Source of the DNA: JAGXQV01 sp964451375
GTDB taxonomy: Bacteria; Pseudomonadota; Gammaproteobacteria; Burkholderiales; Sulfuricellaceae
DNA: 64,000 nt
Direction: 5' to 3'
NCBI GenBank assembly: GCA_964451375.1
Contig: CAYVIN010000006.1
Location: 1-64,000, forward strand
Under the pieces are notes generated by a model. The model saw only the letters and a list, made by a program, of their open reading frames with translations. It had not been told where the DNA came from and did no database searches. The position numbers and the translations under genes are program-made. Of the stretch, positions 45,502 to 53,601 are shown piece by piece (the first letter of the stretch is position 1; each line of letters begins with the position of its first letter).

Positions 45502-45611
45502 TACGAAGTTCCTTCGAGCAGTTTTTTCACACAAGGGAAACCTGCTCCCTGTAAAATGCCGGCAATTGTCATTTTGACCACTAATCCCCTCACTTCATTT
45601 CCCTCCTGATC

Positions 45612-46436
45612 ATGTCTACCTACGCAATCGGCGATATTCAGGGTTGTTTTTCGGCCCTGCAAAAACTTCTCGTTGAAATCCGTTTTGATGCGGCGAGCGA
45701 CCGTTTGTGGCTGGTCGGCGATTTGGTCAATCGCGGCCCGGATTCGCTGGCGGTATTGCGGTGGGCGCGGGATTTGGGGGATGCGGTGGTGGCGGTGTTG
45801 GGTAATCACGATTTACATTTGCTGGCGGTGGCCCACGGCTTCGTGAAGCCGGCCAAGAAGGACACTATCGCGCAGGTGCTGGAAGCGCCGGATCGTCACG
45901 ATTTGCTGGAGTGGCTGCGCCATCGCAATCTGTTTTACCGGGAAGGCGATTTTGCGATGGTTCATGCCGGGCTGTTGCCGCAATGGACGGCGAAAAAGGC
46001 CGAGAAACTCGCCGCCGAGGTGGAGGAAGTGTTGCGCGGTAAACGTTACCTGGATTTTTTCAGGAATATGTACGGCAACGAGCCGCGCGCCTGGAGCAAG
46101 GATCTGAAAGGCATGGATCGTTTGCGGACGATCACCAATGCGATGACCCGTCTGCGTTTCTGCACGGTGCAAGGCGAAATGGAGTTTGCCCACAAGGGGC
46201 CGCCGCAAATCGCGCCGGAGGGGTGTGTACCGTGGTATGACGTGGAAAAACGTGCGAGCGCCGATACGACGATGGTTTTCGGCCACTGGTCAGCGCTTGG
46301 GCTGACTTTGCGCCCTAATCTGCTGGCGCTGGATACGGGGTGTTTGTGGGGGGGCTGTTTGTCGGCGGTGCGTCTGGAAGATCGTCAGTTGTTCCAGGTT
46401 TCCTGTCATGCTGAGCCGGGAACAACGCACTGGTAA
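45612..46436 (+). CDS. apaH: Diadenosine tetraphosphatase (symmetrical)
   Basis: 274 residues. ApaH hydrolyses Ap4A to ADP and can remove Np4 caps from RNA. Metallophosphatase motifs: AIGDIQGCF, LVGDLVNRGPDS, VLGNHDLHLLAVAHG, MVHAGLLPQW, FGHWSALGL and the final LDTGCLWGGCLSAVRLED. The last 122 bp overlap, on the opposite strand, the 3' end of plsC, so the two genes are convergent and would produce complementary mRNA ends. Confidence 0.96.
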   Translation: MSTYAIGDIQGCFSALQKLLVEIRFDAASDRLWLVGDLVNRGPDSLAVLRWARDLGDAVVAVLGNHDLHLLAVAHGFVKPAKKDTIAQVLEAPDRHDLLEWLRHRNLFYREGDFAMVHAGLLPQWTAKKAEKLAAEVEEVLRGKRYLDFFRNMYGNEPRAWSKDLKGMDRLRTITNAMTRLRFCTVQGEMEFAHKGPPQIAPEGCVPWYDVEKRASADTTMVFGHWSALGLTLRPNLLALDTGCLWGGCLSAVRLEDRQLFQVSCHAEPGTTHW

Positions 46437-47172
46437 TCCGGTTGTGGGCGTAGCCGGCCAGTTCGCGGCGGCTGTGACCGTGGGGCTGGATGGCGTCGCC
46501 GAAGCGCAGTTCGGCGCGGATGGTCGGGCGGCTCAATATCTGTTTCAGGCAATCGCCAAAACTCAAATCACCAATATATGCGGGGGCGGTGTCGATTCCC
46601 CCATCTTCCCTTAAAAAACGCAGCGCGACTGGATACAGCGGCGCTTCGGCGTCGATTGCCGGTTGCAGCAGCGAGGCGTGAAAATGTTTGAGTTCCGTGC
46701 CGTCGGTGGTGGTGCCTTCGGGAAACAAGGCGACCAGATTGCCGCTGCGCAAGGCGTTTTCGATGTCGCGGTTGGCGCGCCCGGTGTCCTGTCTTTTCCC
46801 TCTTTCCACAAACAACGTTCCCGCTGAACGCACCAGATAGCCGACAATTGGCCAATCCCGCACTTCTGATTTGGAAACGAAACGCAGCGGCTGAACGGCG
46901 TTGAGAACGAAGATGTCGAGCCAGGAAACGTGGTTGGCAACCACCAGCGCGCCACGTCCACCGGGGTGCGGTGGTGTGCCGTGGAGCGTAATGCGGATGG
47001 CGAGCAGCGCCAGCAGTTTGGCCGACCAGCTACGGATCAGCCAGGTGCGCGCCGTCTGCCCGAGAAAGGGGAAAATCAGCGCAGCAGTGAGTACGCCCTG
47101 CCCGAGATGTAAACCCATCCGGGTGAGGCGAATCAGGCGCAGGGGGGCTGGGGTTTGCCGGAAAGACGCCAC
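46315..47172 (-). CDS. plsC: 1-acyl-sn-glycerol-3-phosphate acyltransferase
   Basis: 285 residues. PlsC acylates lysophosphatidic acid to phosphatidic acid at the inner membrane. Motifs: NHVSWLD (catalytic HxxxxD), KSEVRDWPIVGYLVR, RGKRQDTGRANRDIE and FPEGTTTDG. One hydrophobic helix near the N-terminus (LHLGQGVLTAALIFPFLGQ). The C-terminal 45 residues, Pro/Asp-rich and low complexity (TNSPPTNTPYPAPAD), are encoded opposite the conserved end of apaH and may be a recent extension created by loss of an earlier stop. Confidence 0.9.
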   Translation of the reverse strand: MASFRQTPAPLRLIRLTRMGLHLGQGVLTAALIFPFLGQTARTWLIRSWSAKLLALLAIRITLHGTPPHPGGRGALVVANHVSWLDIFVLNAVQPLRFVSKSEVRDWPIVGYLVRSAGTLFVERGKRQDTGRANRDIENALRSGNLVALFPEGTTTDGTELKHFHASLLQPAIDAEAPLYPVALRFLREDGGIDTAPAYIGDLSFGDCLKQILSRPTIRAELRFGDAIQPHGHSRRELAGYAHNRITSALFPAQHDRKPGTTDDLPDAPPTNSPPTNTPYPAPAD

Positions 47173-47185
47173 GGGAATATCCGGG

Positions 47186-47755
47186 TTAAAGGATCATGCC
47201 GTCCGGCATGAGCAATTCACGCAGGGCTTTCTGGACTTGCTTCAAGGCGGTGGGGGCTTCGATTTCGATGATCTGGTCGATGATCCACGACTGGTCGTGT
47301 TTTTCCATCACTTCCATGATGCGGTTGCCGAGGTAGCGCAGCACCGGGAAATCCGGCTCGTCGGCGTAGTCGAAACCCGAGTAGTCCATCAGTCGTTCGT
47401 TGAGCTTGGCGACGAAGCGGGTCTTGTAGTCCTGCCCGGCGGGCGGGCCGAGGCGCGGCAAGATGTTGTCTTCGTAGGTTTCGGCGATGCGTTTGGCGAG
47501 CGCCTGCATGAACGGCGGGCGCAGGTCGCTGCCGAGACGCACGTAAGAGACCCGGTCGGCAAGCTGGATGAAAAAGGCGAGGAATTCCTCAATCATCGCG
47601 AACGCCTGTTCGTGCGTGGCGATGTCGAATTTTTCCTGCTGGAGGTGGGTGACGGTTTCTTCCGTCACTTTCCAGATCACCAGCGCGACTACGCTGGCGA
47701 CCTGGGGCACGGTGCGGGGCTTGTCGCCCTTGTGCCAGGTGGTTTTTACCCGCAT
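47186..47755 (-). CDS. Conserved-looking cytosolic protein of unknown function
   Basis: 189 residues from the ATG at 47755, which overlaps the end of sseA by 10 bp; a longer upstream frame is arginine-rich shadow. No signal peptide or membrane segment. Predicted all-helical, with EEFLAFFIQLADRVSYVRLGSDLRPPFMQALAKRIAETYEDN and a C-terminal helix ending LRELLMPDGMIL. I do not recognise a family. Coupling to sseA upstream and closeness to plsC downstream (13 bp) put it in a three-gene minus-strand operon. Confidence 0.75.
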   Translation of the reverse strand: MRVKTTWHKGDKPRTVPQVASVVALVIWKVTEETVTHLQQEKFDIATHEQAFAMIEEFLAFFIQLADRVSYVRLGSDLRPPFMQALAKRIAETYEDNILPRLGPPAGQDYKTRFVAKLNERLMDYSGFDYADEPDFPVLRYLGNRIMEVMEKHDQSWIIDQIIEIEAPTALKQVQKALRELLMPDGMIL

Positions 47756-48645
47756 GGCAATTCTCCGTCGTGTTCGCCGTGGCAGGGCAGCAGGCCCCGT
47801 TCGCCGGTTTCCACGGGGCGCGCCGGATCGGTGATCCATTCGCTCCACGAGCCGGGGTAGAGGCGCGAGCCGGATAGTCCGGCGGCTTCCATGGCGAGGA
47901 TGTTGTGGCAGGCGGTGACGCCCGAGCCGCAGGTATGAATAACGCTGGCCGGATCGCGTCCGGCGAGCAGCTTGTCGTAGGCTTCGCGCAATTCGTCAGC
48001 AGGCAGCAAGGTGCCGTCCATGTCGAGGTTTTCCTCGAACGACCAGTTGCACGAACAGGGAATGTGGCCGGCGACCTTGTCGAGCGGTTCGATTTCGCCG
48101 GTGAAGCGCATTTCCGGGCGAGCATCAACCAGCAAACGGCTGCGGTCGTGGCGCGCTGCTTCCACTTCGGCGACATCAACCCAGATATTCTGATCCGGGG
48201 TGGCGACAAATTGCTGTGGGATGATGACCGGAAGTTCACTGGAAATCGGGTGTTTCTGGCGCTGCCACTTGGGCAGGCCGCCGTCGAGCAGCGCTACCGC
48301 GTCATGCCCCAGCCAGCGCAATAACCACCACAGGCGCACCGCCATCGAGCCGAAACTGTCGTCATACACCACGACCTGGGTATTCGGGCCGACTCCCCAC
48401 GCACCGAGTTTTTCAGCCAGCGCCAGTGGATCGGGCAAGGGGTGGCGTCCGGTAACGGCAGTCGGCGGGCTGGACAGGTCTTCGTCGAGATGCGCGTAAC
48501 GCGCCCCCGGAATGTGTCCGCTGGCGTAGGCGCGCCGTCCCGCTTCGGGATCGGTAAGCGTAAACCGGCAGTCGAAAATCACCCAGTCGGGGGTGTCGAG
48601 ATGCTGCGCGAGTTGTTCGGTGGGGATGAGGGTATTGAAAACCAT
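47746..48645 (-). CDS. sseA: Thiosulfate/3-mercaptopyruvate sulfurtransferase (two rhodanese domains)
   Basis: 299 residues. The inactive N-terminal rhodanese domain (FDCRFTLTDPEAGRRAYASGHIPGARY) is followed by a catalytic one with active-site Cys239 in CGSGVTAC, the loop typical of mercaptopyruvate sulfurtransferase. CRFTL, DGG and WSEW are family landmarks. It moves sulfane sulfur to acceptors and could feed the Dsr sulfur relay encoded next door. Its 3' end overlaps the unknown gene by 10 bp; a terminator separates it from the rspA-like cluster upstream. Confidence 0.93.
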   Translation of the reverse strand: MVFNTLIPTEQLAQHLDTPDWVIFDCRFTLTDPEAGRRAYASGHIPGARYAHLDEDLSSPPTAVTGRHPLPDPLALAEKLGAWGVGPNTQVVVYDDSFGSMAVRLWWLLRWLGHDAVALLDGGLPKWQRQKHPISSELPVIIPQQFVATPDQNIWVDVAEVEAARHDRSRLLVDARPEMRFTGEIEPLDKVAGHIPCSCNWSFEENLDMDGTLLPADELREAYDKLLAGRDPASVIHTCGSGVTACHNILAMEAAGLSGSRLYPGSWSEWITDPARPVETGERGLLPCHGEHDGELPCG

Positions 48646-48691
48646 AATTTTTAATGTTGAATTTTTAATTTCAAATGAGGGACTTGTTTAG

Positions 48692-48717
48692 AAAAATGGG
48701 CGAGACCGGCTCGCCCA
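48692..48717 (-). terminator. Intrinsic terminator after the rspA-like gene
   Basis: Minus strand: 8-bp stem TGGGCGAG/CTCGCCCA with 5-nt loop, then TTTTT. It is flanked by AT-rich, roughly inverted arms (48652-48680 and 48718-48750), the same architecture as at 10222-10328. It ends the three-gene cluster before sseA. Confidence 0.85.
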
Positions 48718-48753
48718 AATTTAACATTCAAAATTAAGCATTCAAAACTGATT

Positions 48754-49086
48754 TTAGTATCCGCCCTTGCCGAACGGCTTCGGCAGGCCGGCAACTTTCG
48801 CGGATTGGCGGTTGGGTTGCATCGGGAACAGCGTGTAGAGGTGCTTTTTCCACTCTGTGCCGGGGTGGCTGGCGTCGAAATCCTTGGTCATATTGCGGAA
48901 GTTCGGGGTGTGGCCGTGCTCCTTGTACTGCTCGCGCATGTAGTTGATGACCGTCCAGTGGTCATCGGTGAGCTTCAGTCCTTCCGCTTCGGCGATGACC
49001 GGCACCACCTCGTCGCTGTAATCGGGTTCGAGCAGGAAGCCTTCGTCGTCGGTTTCCAGTTCGTTGCCGTTGACCATATAACCCAT
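48754..49086 (-). CDS. DsrC/TusE-family protein lacking both active cysteines (RspA-like)
   Basis: 110 residues, the same length as DsrC. The fold signature is intact (DDHWTVINYMREQYKEHGHTPNFRNM, LYTLFPMQPNRQSAKVAGLPKPFGKGGY), but where DsrC has KQACKIAGLPKPTGCI both cysteines are gone: the first is Ala and the end is Lys-Gly-Gly-Tyr. It therefore cannot carry a persulfide or trisulfide. Cysteine-less homologues have been called RspA and proposed to be regulatory. It is the last gene of a minus-strand cluster diverging from dsrA. AGGAGG stands 9 bp before the ATG. Confidence 0.88.
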   Translation of the reverse strand: MGYMVNGNELETDDEGFLLEPDYSDEVVPVIAEAEGLKLTDDHWTVINYMREQYKEHGHTPNFRNMTKDFDASHPGTEWKKHLYTLFPMQPNRQSAKVAGLPKPFGKGGY

Positions 49087-49118
49087 GATATTTCCTCCTT
49101 GAGAACGTTGATGAAAAA

Positions 49119-49787
49119 CTAAACCAGTGCGGCTATGGATTTGTGCGGAATAAAAATTCCGCAGCCGATTTTGCGGTTTCCGCCCAAGCCAACCTGCTGT
49201 ACGCGGATGGCGTGTTCGATGGGCAGACCGTGCAACATTAAACTATACCCCGCCACTCTGCCAACCGTTGTAGTCACTTGCTGCTGGCGTCCGCAGATGA
49301 AGCGGGTGTCGATGCCCAGTTCGTCGAGCAGGGTCATTACGTCGCGGGCAAACGCGCCTTCTTCGCTGCTGCCGGTGGTGACGATGTGTGCATAAAGCGG
49401 GCTGTAACGGGGCAGCGCCTTGGTTTTGCCTGCGCCAATCGTGAGTTTTACCCCGGCGACCTGGATTTCCTGGCCGCTCAGGACAAGTAATTCGTCGAAC
49501 CGTTGCGACGGAATGCGCACTACCATGCGGGTGCGGCGATTCAGGATCAATTGGCCCAAGCCGCTGTCCGCGCCGTTTACCGGATGTACGCCAGCCAGTT
49601 CCTCGTCGCGCAACCACGGCGCAAGGCGCGCCAGTTCCTCAAACAGCGCCAGCCCGTGGTCGATGGGCAACGTCGCCCCGCGCAACTCGAAGTGAACGTC
49701 GGTTACGGCGTTTTCATCTACCGCCGACTCGGCGATTTCAGCGGGCCAGCCTATTTGGATTCTCCCTCGCGGTGCTTCGCCGCCCAC
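49119..49787 (-). CDS. Cas6/Cmx6-like RAMP protein next to the dsr operon
   Basis: About 222 residues if translated from GTG at 49787; no ATG is available, so the exact start is uncertain, and translation coupled to the preceding 80-aa gene is likely. Resemblance to type I-MYXAN Cas6/Cmx6: DVHFELRGATLPIDHGLALFEELARLAPWL, the HPVNG loop, RMVVRIPSQRFDELLVLSGQEIQVAG, and the C-terminal glycine-rich GLPIEHAIRVQQVGLGGNRKIGCGIFIPH, matching the Cas6 GLGxxRxxGxGxF signature. Cas6 proteins cut CRISPR RNA, but no repeat array or other cas gene is in the window. Its role here is unknown. Confidence 0.72.
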   Translation of the reverse strand: MGGEAPRGRIQIGWPAEIAESAVDENAVTDVHFELRGATLPIDHGLALFEELARLAPWLRDEELAGVHPVNGADSGLGQLILNRRTRMVVRIPSQRFDELLVLSGQEIQVAGVKLTIGAGKTKALPRYSPLYAHIVTTGSSEEGAFARDVMTLLDELGIDTRFICGRQQQVTTTVGRVAGYSLMLHGLPIEHAIRVQQVGLGGNRKIGCGIFIPHKSIAALV

Positions 49788-49993
49788 TCCAGCAGGGTCT
49801 TGCCCCAATGCTCGGCGGTGGCGGCGTCGATCTCGAATACTGTAAAACGCTTGATTTCGCGGATGCGGACGCGCAAAGTAGAAAAGTTGGCCTCGTGATC
49901 GACATGCTGTAATTCGATTTCCTGGCGGAAGGGTGTGGCGGTAAACTTGTCCAGGCTGGTAGTGGTTTCCATGCCCATGCCGTAGTCCAACAT
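49751..49993 (-). CDS. 80-residue protein of unknown function, first gene of the divergent cluster
   Basis: 80 residues, soluble, no cysteine. Sequence core: LDKFTATPFRQEIELQHVDHEANFSTLRVRIREIKRFTVFEIDAATAEHWGKTLLEWA, which predicts a small alpha/beta or strand-helix fold. Its 3' end overlaps the Cas6-like gene by about 37 bp, indicating coupling. It faces dsrA across a 318-bp intergenic region. I recall no assigned function; a DNA- or RNA-binding partner of the Cas6-like protein is only a guess. Confidence 0.7.
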   Translation of the reverse strand: MLDYGMGMETTTSLDKFTATPFRQEIELQHVDHEANFSTLRVRIREIKRFTVFEIDAATAEHWGKTLLEWAAKHREGESK

Positions 49994-50311
49994 GCTTTTG
50001 ATGCCTCAATGCGTTAAGTGGTTGCCCATTATATGGGGATTTCTCCTCCGGGAATCAAGCAGGAGGGGCGTAACCCAAGGAGGGGGAGTGGCATATAACC
50101 CTTTCGGGTAGTATGGGGCCACCCGCGAAGAATGATAGAAAGGCGGACTCCAACGGTTGTAACATGCTGCCACAGCATAGGTGATCCCCCGATAACGCTG
50201 AAAGCAAGGGAAGCCACGAGGTTGCACGACTTTTGAGTTTCGCCGAAAGGGATGCCGGAACTCCGGTTCGACTGGATCGGCATCCGTTTTAATTTTCTAG
50301 GAGATGATGAT
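49994..50311. promoter_or_regulatory. Divergent control region between dsrA and the Cas6-like cluster
   Basis: 318 bp without a gene. It must hold the dsr promoter and probably the opposite one. Seen: a small ACCC-tttc-GGGT hairpin (near 50098-50109), a TTGTAA (about 50156) with a poor -10, and AGGAG before dsrA. I cannot identify a convincing sigma70 promoter or a clear operator palindrome. Confidence 0.5.
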
Positions 50312-51613
50312 ATGGCCAAGAAACAACACGACACGCCACTAATTGACCAGTTGGAAAGCGGCCCGTGGCCCAGCTTTGTGACCGGGCTGAAGCGCCTTGC
50401 CAAGGACAACGACATGATGGTTGACCTGCTCGGTCAACTGGAAACCTCCTACAAGACCCGCAAGGGCTATTGGAAGGGCGGCACCGTCGGTGTGTTCGGT
50501 TATGGCGGCGGCGTGATCCCCCGCTTTACCGAGCTCAAGGACGAACACGAGCACCCCCTGTTCCCCGAGGCTGCTGAATTCCACACCCTGCGCATCATGC
50601 CGGCTGGTGGGATGCACTACACCACCAAGCTGCTGCGCGACTTGTGTGACACCTGGACAAATAGCGGTGGTTCCGGTCTGATTGCGCTGCACGGGCAGTC
50701 CGGCGACATGATGTTTCAGGGTATCAAGACCGCTGACGTGCAGAAGGCATTCGACGCCTTCAATGAAATGGGCTTCGATATGGGCGGTGCCGGCCCGGCT
50801 GTGCGTACCTCGATGTCCTGCGTCGGTGCGGCTCGCTGCGAACAGTCCTGCTACGATGAAGCGCGCACCCTGCGCACCGTGGTTAATGCCTTCCTCGACG
50901 ACATGCACCGTCCGGCTCTGCCGTACAAGGTGAAGTTCAAGTTCTCCGGTTGCCCGAACGACTGCGTGAACGCCATTCAGCGTTCCGACATCGCCGTTAT
51001 CGGCACCTGGCGCGACAACATCCAGACTGACGACGCACTGGCCAAGCAATGGTTTGCCAAGCACGGCATGGATGAGTTGGTCAACGACGTAATCAGCCGC
51101 TGCCCGACCAAGGCCATGACCCTCAAGGACGCCGCCAAGGTTGCCAAGGGTGAGAAGGTCTCCGCCGTTGCCGTCAACGATACGCAATGCGTCGAAATCG
51201 ACAACAGCAACTGCGTCCGTTGCATGCACTGTATCAACGTCATGACCGGCGCGCTGGCTCCCGGCAAGGACAAGGGCGCCACTGTTCTGGTCGGCGGCAA
51301 GAGTGTGCTGAAGATCGGCGCCACCATGGGTACCGTGGTGATCCCGTTCATGAAATTGGAAGCCGATGAAGATTTCGATGCGTTGGTTGAGTTCTGTCAG
51401 AACCACATCGATTTCTTTGCTGAAAACGCGCTGGAGCACGAGCGTAGCGGCGAAATGATCGACCGTATCGGCCTGGCCAACTATCTGGAAGGTGTGGGCG
51501 TGGAAATCGATCCCTCGATGGTTCTGCAACCGCGCTCCAACCCGTATGTCCGCATGGACAGCTGGGACGAGGAAGTGGAAAAAGCCAACGAGCGCAAGGC
51601 CAAGGCTGCCTGA
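50312..51613 (+). CDS. dsrA: Reverse dissimilatory sulfite reductase, alpha subunit
   Basis: 433 residues from the ATG at 50312 (AGGAG 7 bp upstream); an in-frame extension is rejected. With DsrB it forms the cytoplasmic sirohaem enzyme that oxidises DsrC-bound sulfur to sulfite. Seen: sirohaem-[4Fe-4S] ligands in CVGAARC...SGCPNDCVNA, and an inserted ferredoxin domain CVRCMHCINVM. KTRKGYWKGGTVGVFGYGGGVIPRF is typical of the oxidative branch in sulfur oxidisers, and the full set of oxidative-type partner genes (dsrEFH, dsrL) confirms the direction. Confidence 0.97.
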   Translation: MAKKQHDTPLIDQLESGPWPSFVTGLKRLAKDNDMMVDLLGQLETSYKTRKGYWKGGTVGVFGYGGGVIPRFTELKDEHEHPLFPEAAEFHTLRIMPAGGMHYTTKLLRDLCDTWTNSGGSGLIALHGQSGDMMFQGIKTADVQKAFDAFNEMGFDMGGAGPAVRTSMSCVGAARCEQSCYDEARTLRTVVNAFLDDMHRPALPYKVKFKFSGCPNDCVNAIQRSDIAVIGTWRDNIQTDDALAKQWFAKHGMDELVNDVISRCPTKAMTLKDAAKVAKGEKVSAVAVNDTQCVEIDNSNCVRCMHCINVMTGALAPGKDKGATVLVGGKSVLKIGATMGTVVIPFMKLEADEDFDALVEFCQNHIDFFAENALEHERSGEMIDRIGLANYLEGVGVEIDPSMVLQPRSNPYVRMDSWDEEVEKANERKAKAA

Positions 51614-51655
51614 TCGCCGCCGGATCATAACGAACCCAAGAATCTGGAGAGAAAT

Positions 51656-52726
51656 ATGTCTGAAATGCGTGACCCGATTGAAAGTGGTGTGCCGGATCAT
51701 ATGCAGTACATGCACCCGGCGCTGAAGAAAAACTACGGCGAGTGGAAGTATCATGACCGTCCCCGTCCCGGCGTTCTGCACCATGTTGCCAAGAGTGGCG
51801 ACGAAGTGTGGACGGTGCGCGCCGGCACCCAGCGTCAGATGGATGTTTACACCATCAAGAAGCTGGCTGACATCGCCGACAACTTCGGCGAAGGTTTTGT
51901 TCGATTCACCACTCGCTCGAACATCGAGTTCATGGTGACTGACGAGAAGAAAGTCGCCCCGTTGATCGAAGCCCTCAACAAAGATGGCTTCCCGGTCGGC
52001 GGCACGGGTAACTCCGTGTCCATGATCGCCCACACCCAAGGCTGGCTGCATTGCGACATCCCCGGCACCGACGCTTCCGGCGTGGTGAAGGCCTTGATGG
52101 ACGAGTTGATCGACGAGTTCACCAAGGAAGAGATGCCCAACCGCGTCAAGCTGTCCACCTCCTGCTGCGAAATCAACTGCGGCGGTCAGGCTGACATCGC
52201 TATCGTGGTGCAACACACCAAGCCGCCGAAGATCAACCACGACCTGGTTGCCAACGTCTGCGAACGCCCGACCGTGGTGGCGCGTTGCCCGGTGGCGGCG
52301 ATTCGTCCCGCCCTGGTGAACGGCAAGCCGTCTCTGGAAGTGGATGAAACCAAGTGTATTTGCTGCGGCGCTTGTTTCCCGCCGTGCCCGCCGATGCAGA
52401 TCAACGATCCCGAACATTCCAAGATCGCGATTTGGGTGGGTGGCAAGAACTCCAACGCTCGTCTGCGCCCGACCTTCCACAAGCTGGTGATGTCCGGTTT
52501 GCCCAACAACGCCCCGCGTTGGCCGGAAGCTGCTGCTGTGGTCAAGAAAATCCTCAATACCTACAAGGCCGATGCCCGTCCTTGGGAGCGTATGTCCGAC
52601 TGGATCGACCGTATCGGCTGGCCGCAATTCTTCGAGAAGACCGACCTGCCGTTTACCAAGTTCCATATCGATGATTGGCGCGGTTCGCGTTCCACGTTGA
52701 ACGCTTCTACGCATATCCGCTTCTGA
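51656..52726 (+). CDS. dsrB: Reverse dissimilatory sulfite reductase, beta subunit
   Basis: 356 residues. Paralogue of DsrA that carries the functional sirohaem cluster region: STSCCEINCGGQADIAIV and VARCPVAAIRP, followed by a ferredoxin domain CICCGACFPPCPPMQI. N-terminal WTVRAGTQRQMDVYTIKKLADIADNFG contacts DsrA/DsrC in relatives. It starts 42 bp after dsrA with GGAGAG before the ATG. Confidence 0.97.
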   Translation: MSEMRDPIESGVPDHMQYMHPALKKNYGEWKYHDRPRPGVLHHVAKSGDEVWTVRAGTQRQMDVYTIKKLADIADNFGEGFVRFTTRSNIEFMVTDEKKVAPLIEALNKDGFPVGGTGNSVSMIAHTQGWLHCDIPGTDASGVVKALMDELIDEFTKEEMPNRVKLSTSCCEINCGGQADIAIVVQHTKPPKINHDLVANVCERPTVVARCPVAAIRPALVNGKPSLEVDETKCICCGACFPPCPPMQINDPEHSKIAIWVGGKNSNARLRPTFHKLVMSGLPNNAPRWPEAAAVVKKILNTYKADARPWERMSDWIDRIGWPQFFEKTDLPFTKFHIDDWRGSRSTLNASTHIRF

Positions 52727-52806
52727 TCGAAATGTGGAATTCCTGCTGCTGCTCCGGCAGCGGCGGGAAAATTGTTAACTCTTTATAGCTAACAGGATAT
52801 TCAGGG

Positions 52807-53166
52807 ATGAAATTCGGAATTATGGTGAATGAAGGGCCCTACAACCATCAGTCCTCGGACTCGGCGTATCAGTTCGCCAAAGCCGCGATTGAAAAGGGTC
52901 ATGAGATACATCGCGTATTTTTCTACCACGATGGCGTCAACAACGCGACCAAGCTGACTGAGCCGCCGCAGGATGACCGTCACATCGTCAACCGCTGGAG
53001 CAAGCTGGCTGAAGAGCACGGCGTGGATCTGGTGGTGTGCGTTGCCGCCGGCCTGCGCCGTGGCATCGTGGACGAAAACCTGGCAACCGGCTTCCGTATT
53101 TCCGGGCTGGGTCAGTTGGTGGAATCGGGTATTCAGGCCGATCGCGTCGTAACCTTCGGCGATTGA
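52807..53166 (+). CDS. dsrE: Sulfur relay protein DsrE
   Basis: 119 residues. Part of the DsrEFH hexamer that passes persulfide sulfur to DsrC. The catalytic cysteine is at position 78 (DLVVCVAAGLRRGIVDE). Compared with the Allochromatium protein as I recall it, a short loop before the FRISGLGQL block is shorter here. ASDSAYQF-like and VFFYHDGVNNAT motifs are conserved. Confidence 0.95.
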   Translation: MKFGIMVNEGPYNHQSSDSAYQFAKAAIEKGHEIHRVFFYHDGVNNATKLTEPPQDDRHIVNRWSKLAEEHGVDLVVCVAAGLRRGIVDENLATGFRISGLGQLVESGIQADRVVTFGD

Positions 53167-53180
53167 TTTAGGGAGAAGTC

Positions 53181-53588
53181 ATGACTGAAAGCACTGGAGG
53201 TATCGACATGGATGAAGATTCCGCAGGTACCGTTAAAAAATTCGCGTTCATCAACCGCAAAGCGCCTTACGGCACCGTCTATGCGCTGGAGTCTCTGGAA
53301 GTTGTGCTGATCAGCGCGGCTTTCGACCAAGATGTCAGCCTGATGTTCATCGACGATGGCGTCTACCAACTCAAGAAGGGCCAAGGCACCAAGGCAGTCG
53401 GCATGAAGAATTTCTCGCCGACCTACCGCGCGCTGGAAGGCTACGATATCGAGAAGCTCTACGTCGAACAGGAATCGCTGGAACAGCGCGGCCTGACTGA
53501 AGAAGACCTGCTGGTCGATGTTCAGGTCATCAGCCGCGCCGACATGGCGGTCTTGATGGAAGAGCAAGACGTTATTTTAAGTTTCTGA
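53181..53588 (+). CDS. dsrF: Sulfur relay protein DsrF
   Basis: 135 residues. Central subunit of DsrEFH: KKFAFINRKAPYGTVYALESLEVVLISAAFDQDVSLMFIDDGVY. It contains no cysteine at all, consistent with a structural role rather than direct sulfur transfer. An acidic N-terminal extension of about 18 residues precedes the core; translation might instead begin at the ATG at about residue 10. It lies 14 bp after dsrE. Confidence 0.93.
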   Translation: MTESTGGIDMDEDSAGTVKKFAFINRKAPYGTVYALESLEVVLISAAFDQDVSLMFIDDGVYQLKKGQGTKAVGMKNFSPTYRALEGYDIEKLYVEQESLEQRGLTEEDLLVDVQVISRADMAVLMEEQDVILSF

Positions 53589-53601
53589 TTGGGGACGCAT
53601 C

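Noticed and set aside
48754..49086. Calling this protein TusE or a second DsrC
   Set aside because: TusE and DsrC need the penultimate cysteine; none is present.
49119..49787. A CRISPR-Cas locus at the Cas6-like gene
   Set aside because: No direct-repeat array, Cas3, Cas1/2 or Cascade genes are in the window; only the single RAMP-like gene is present.
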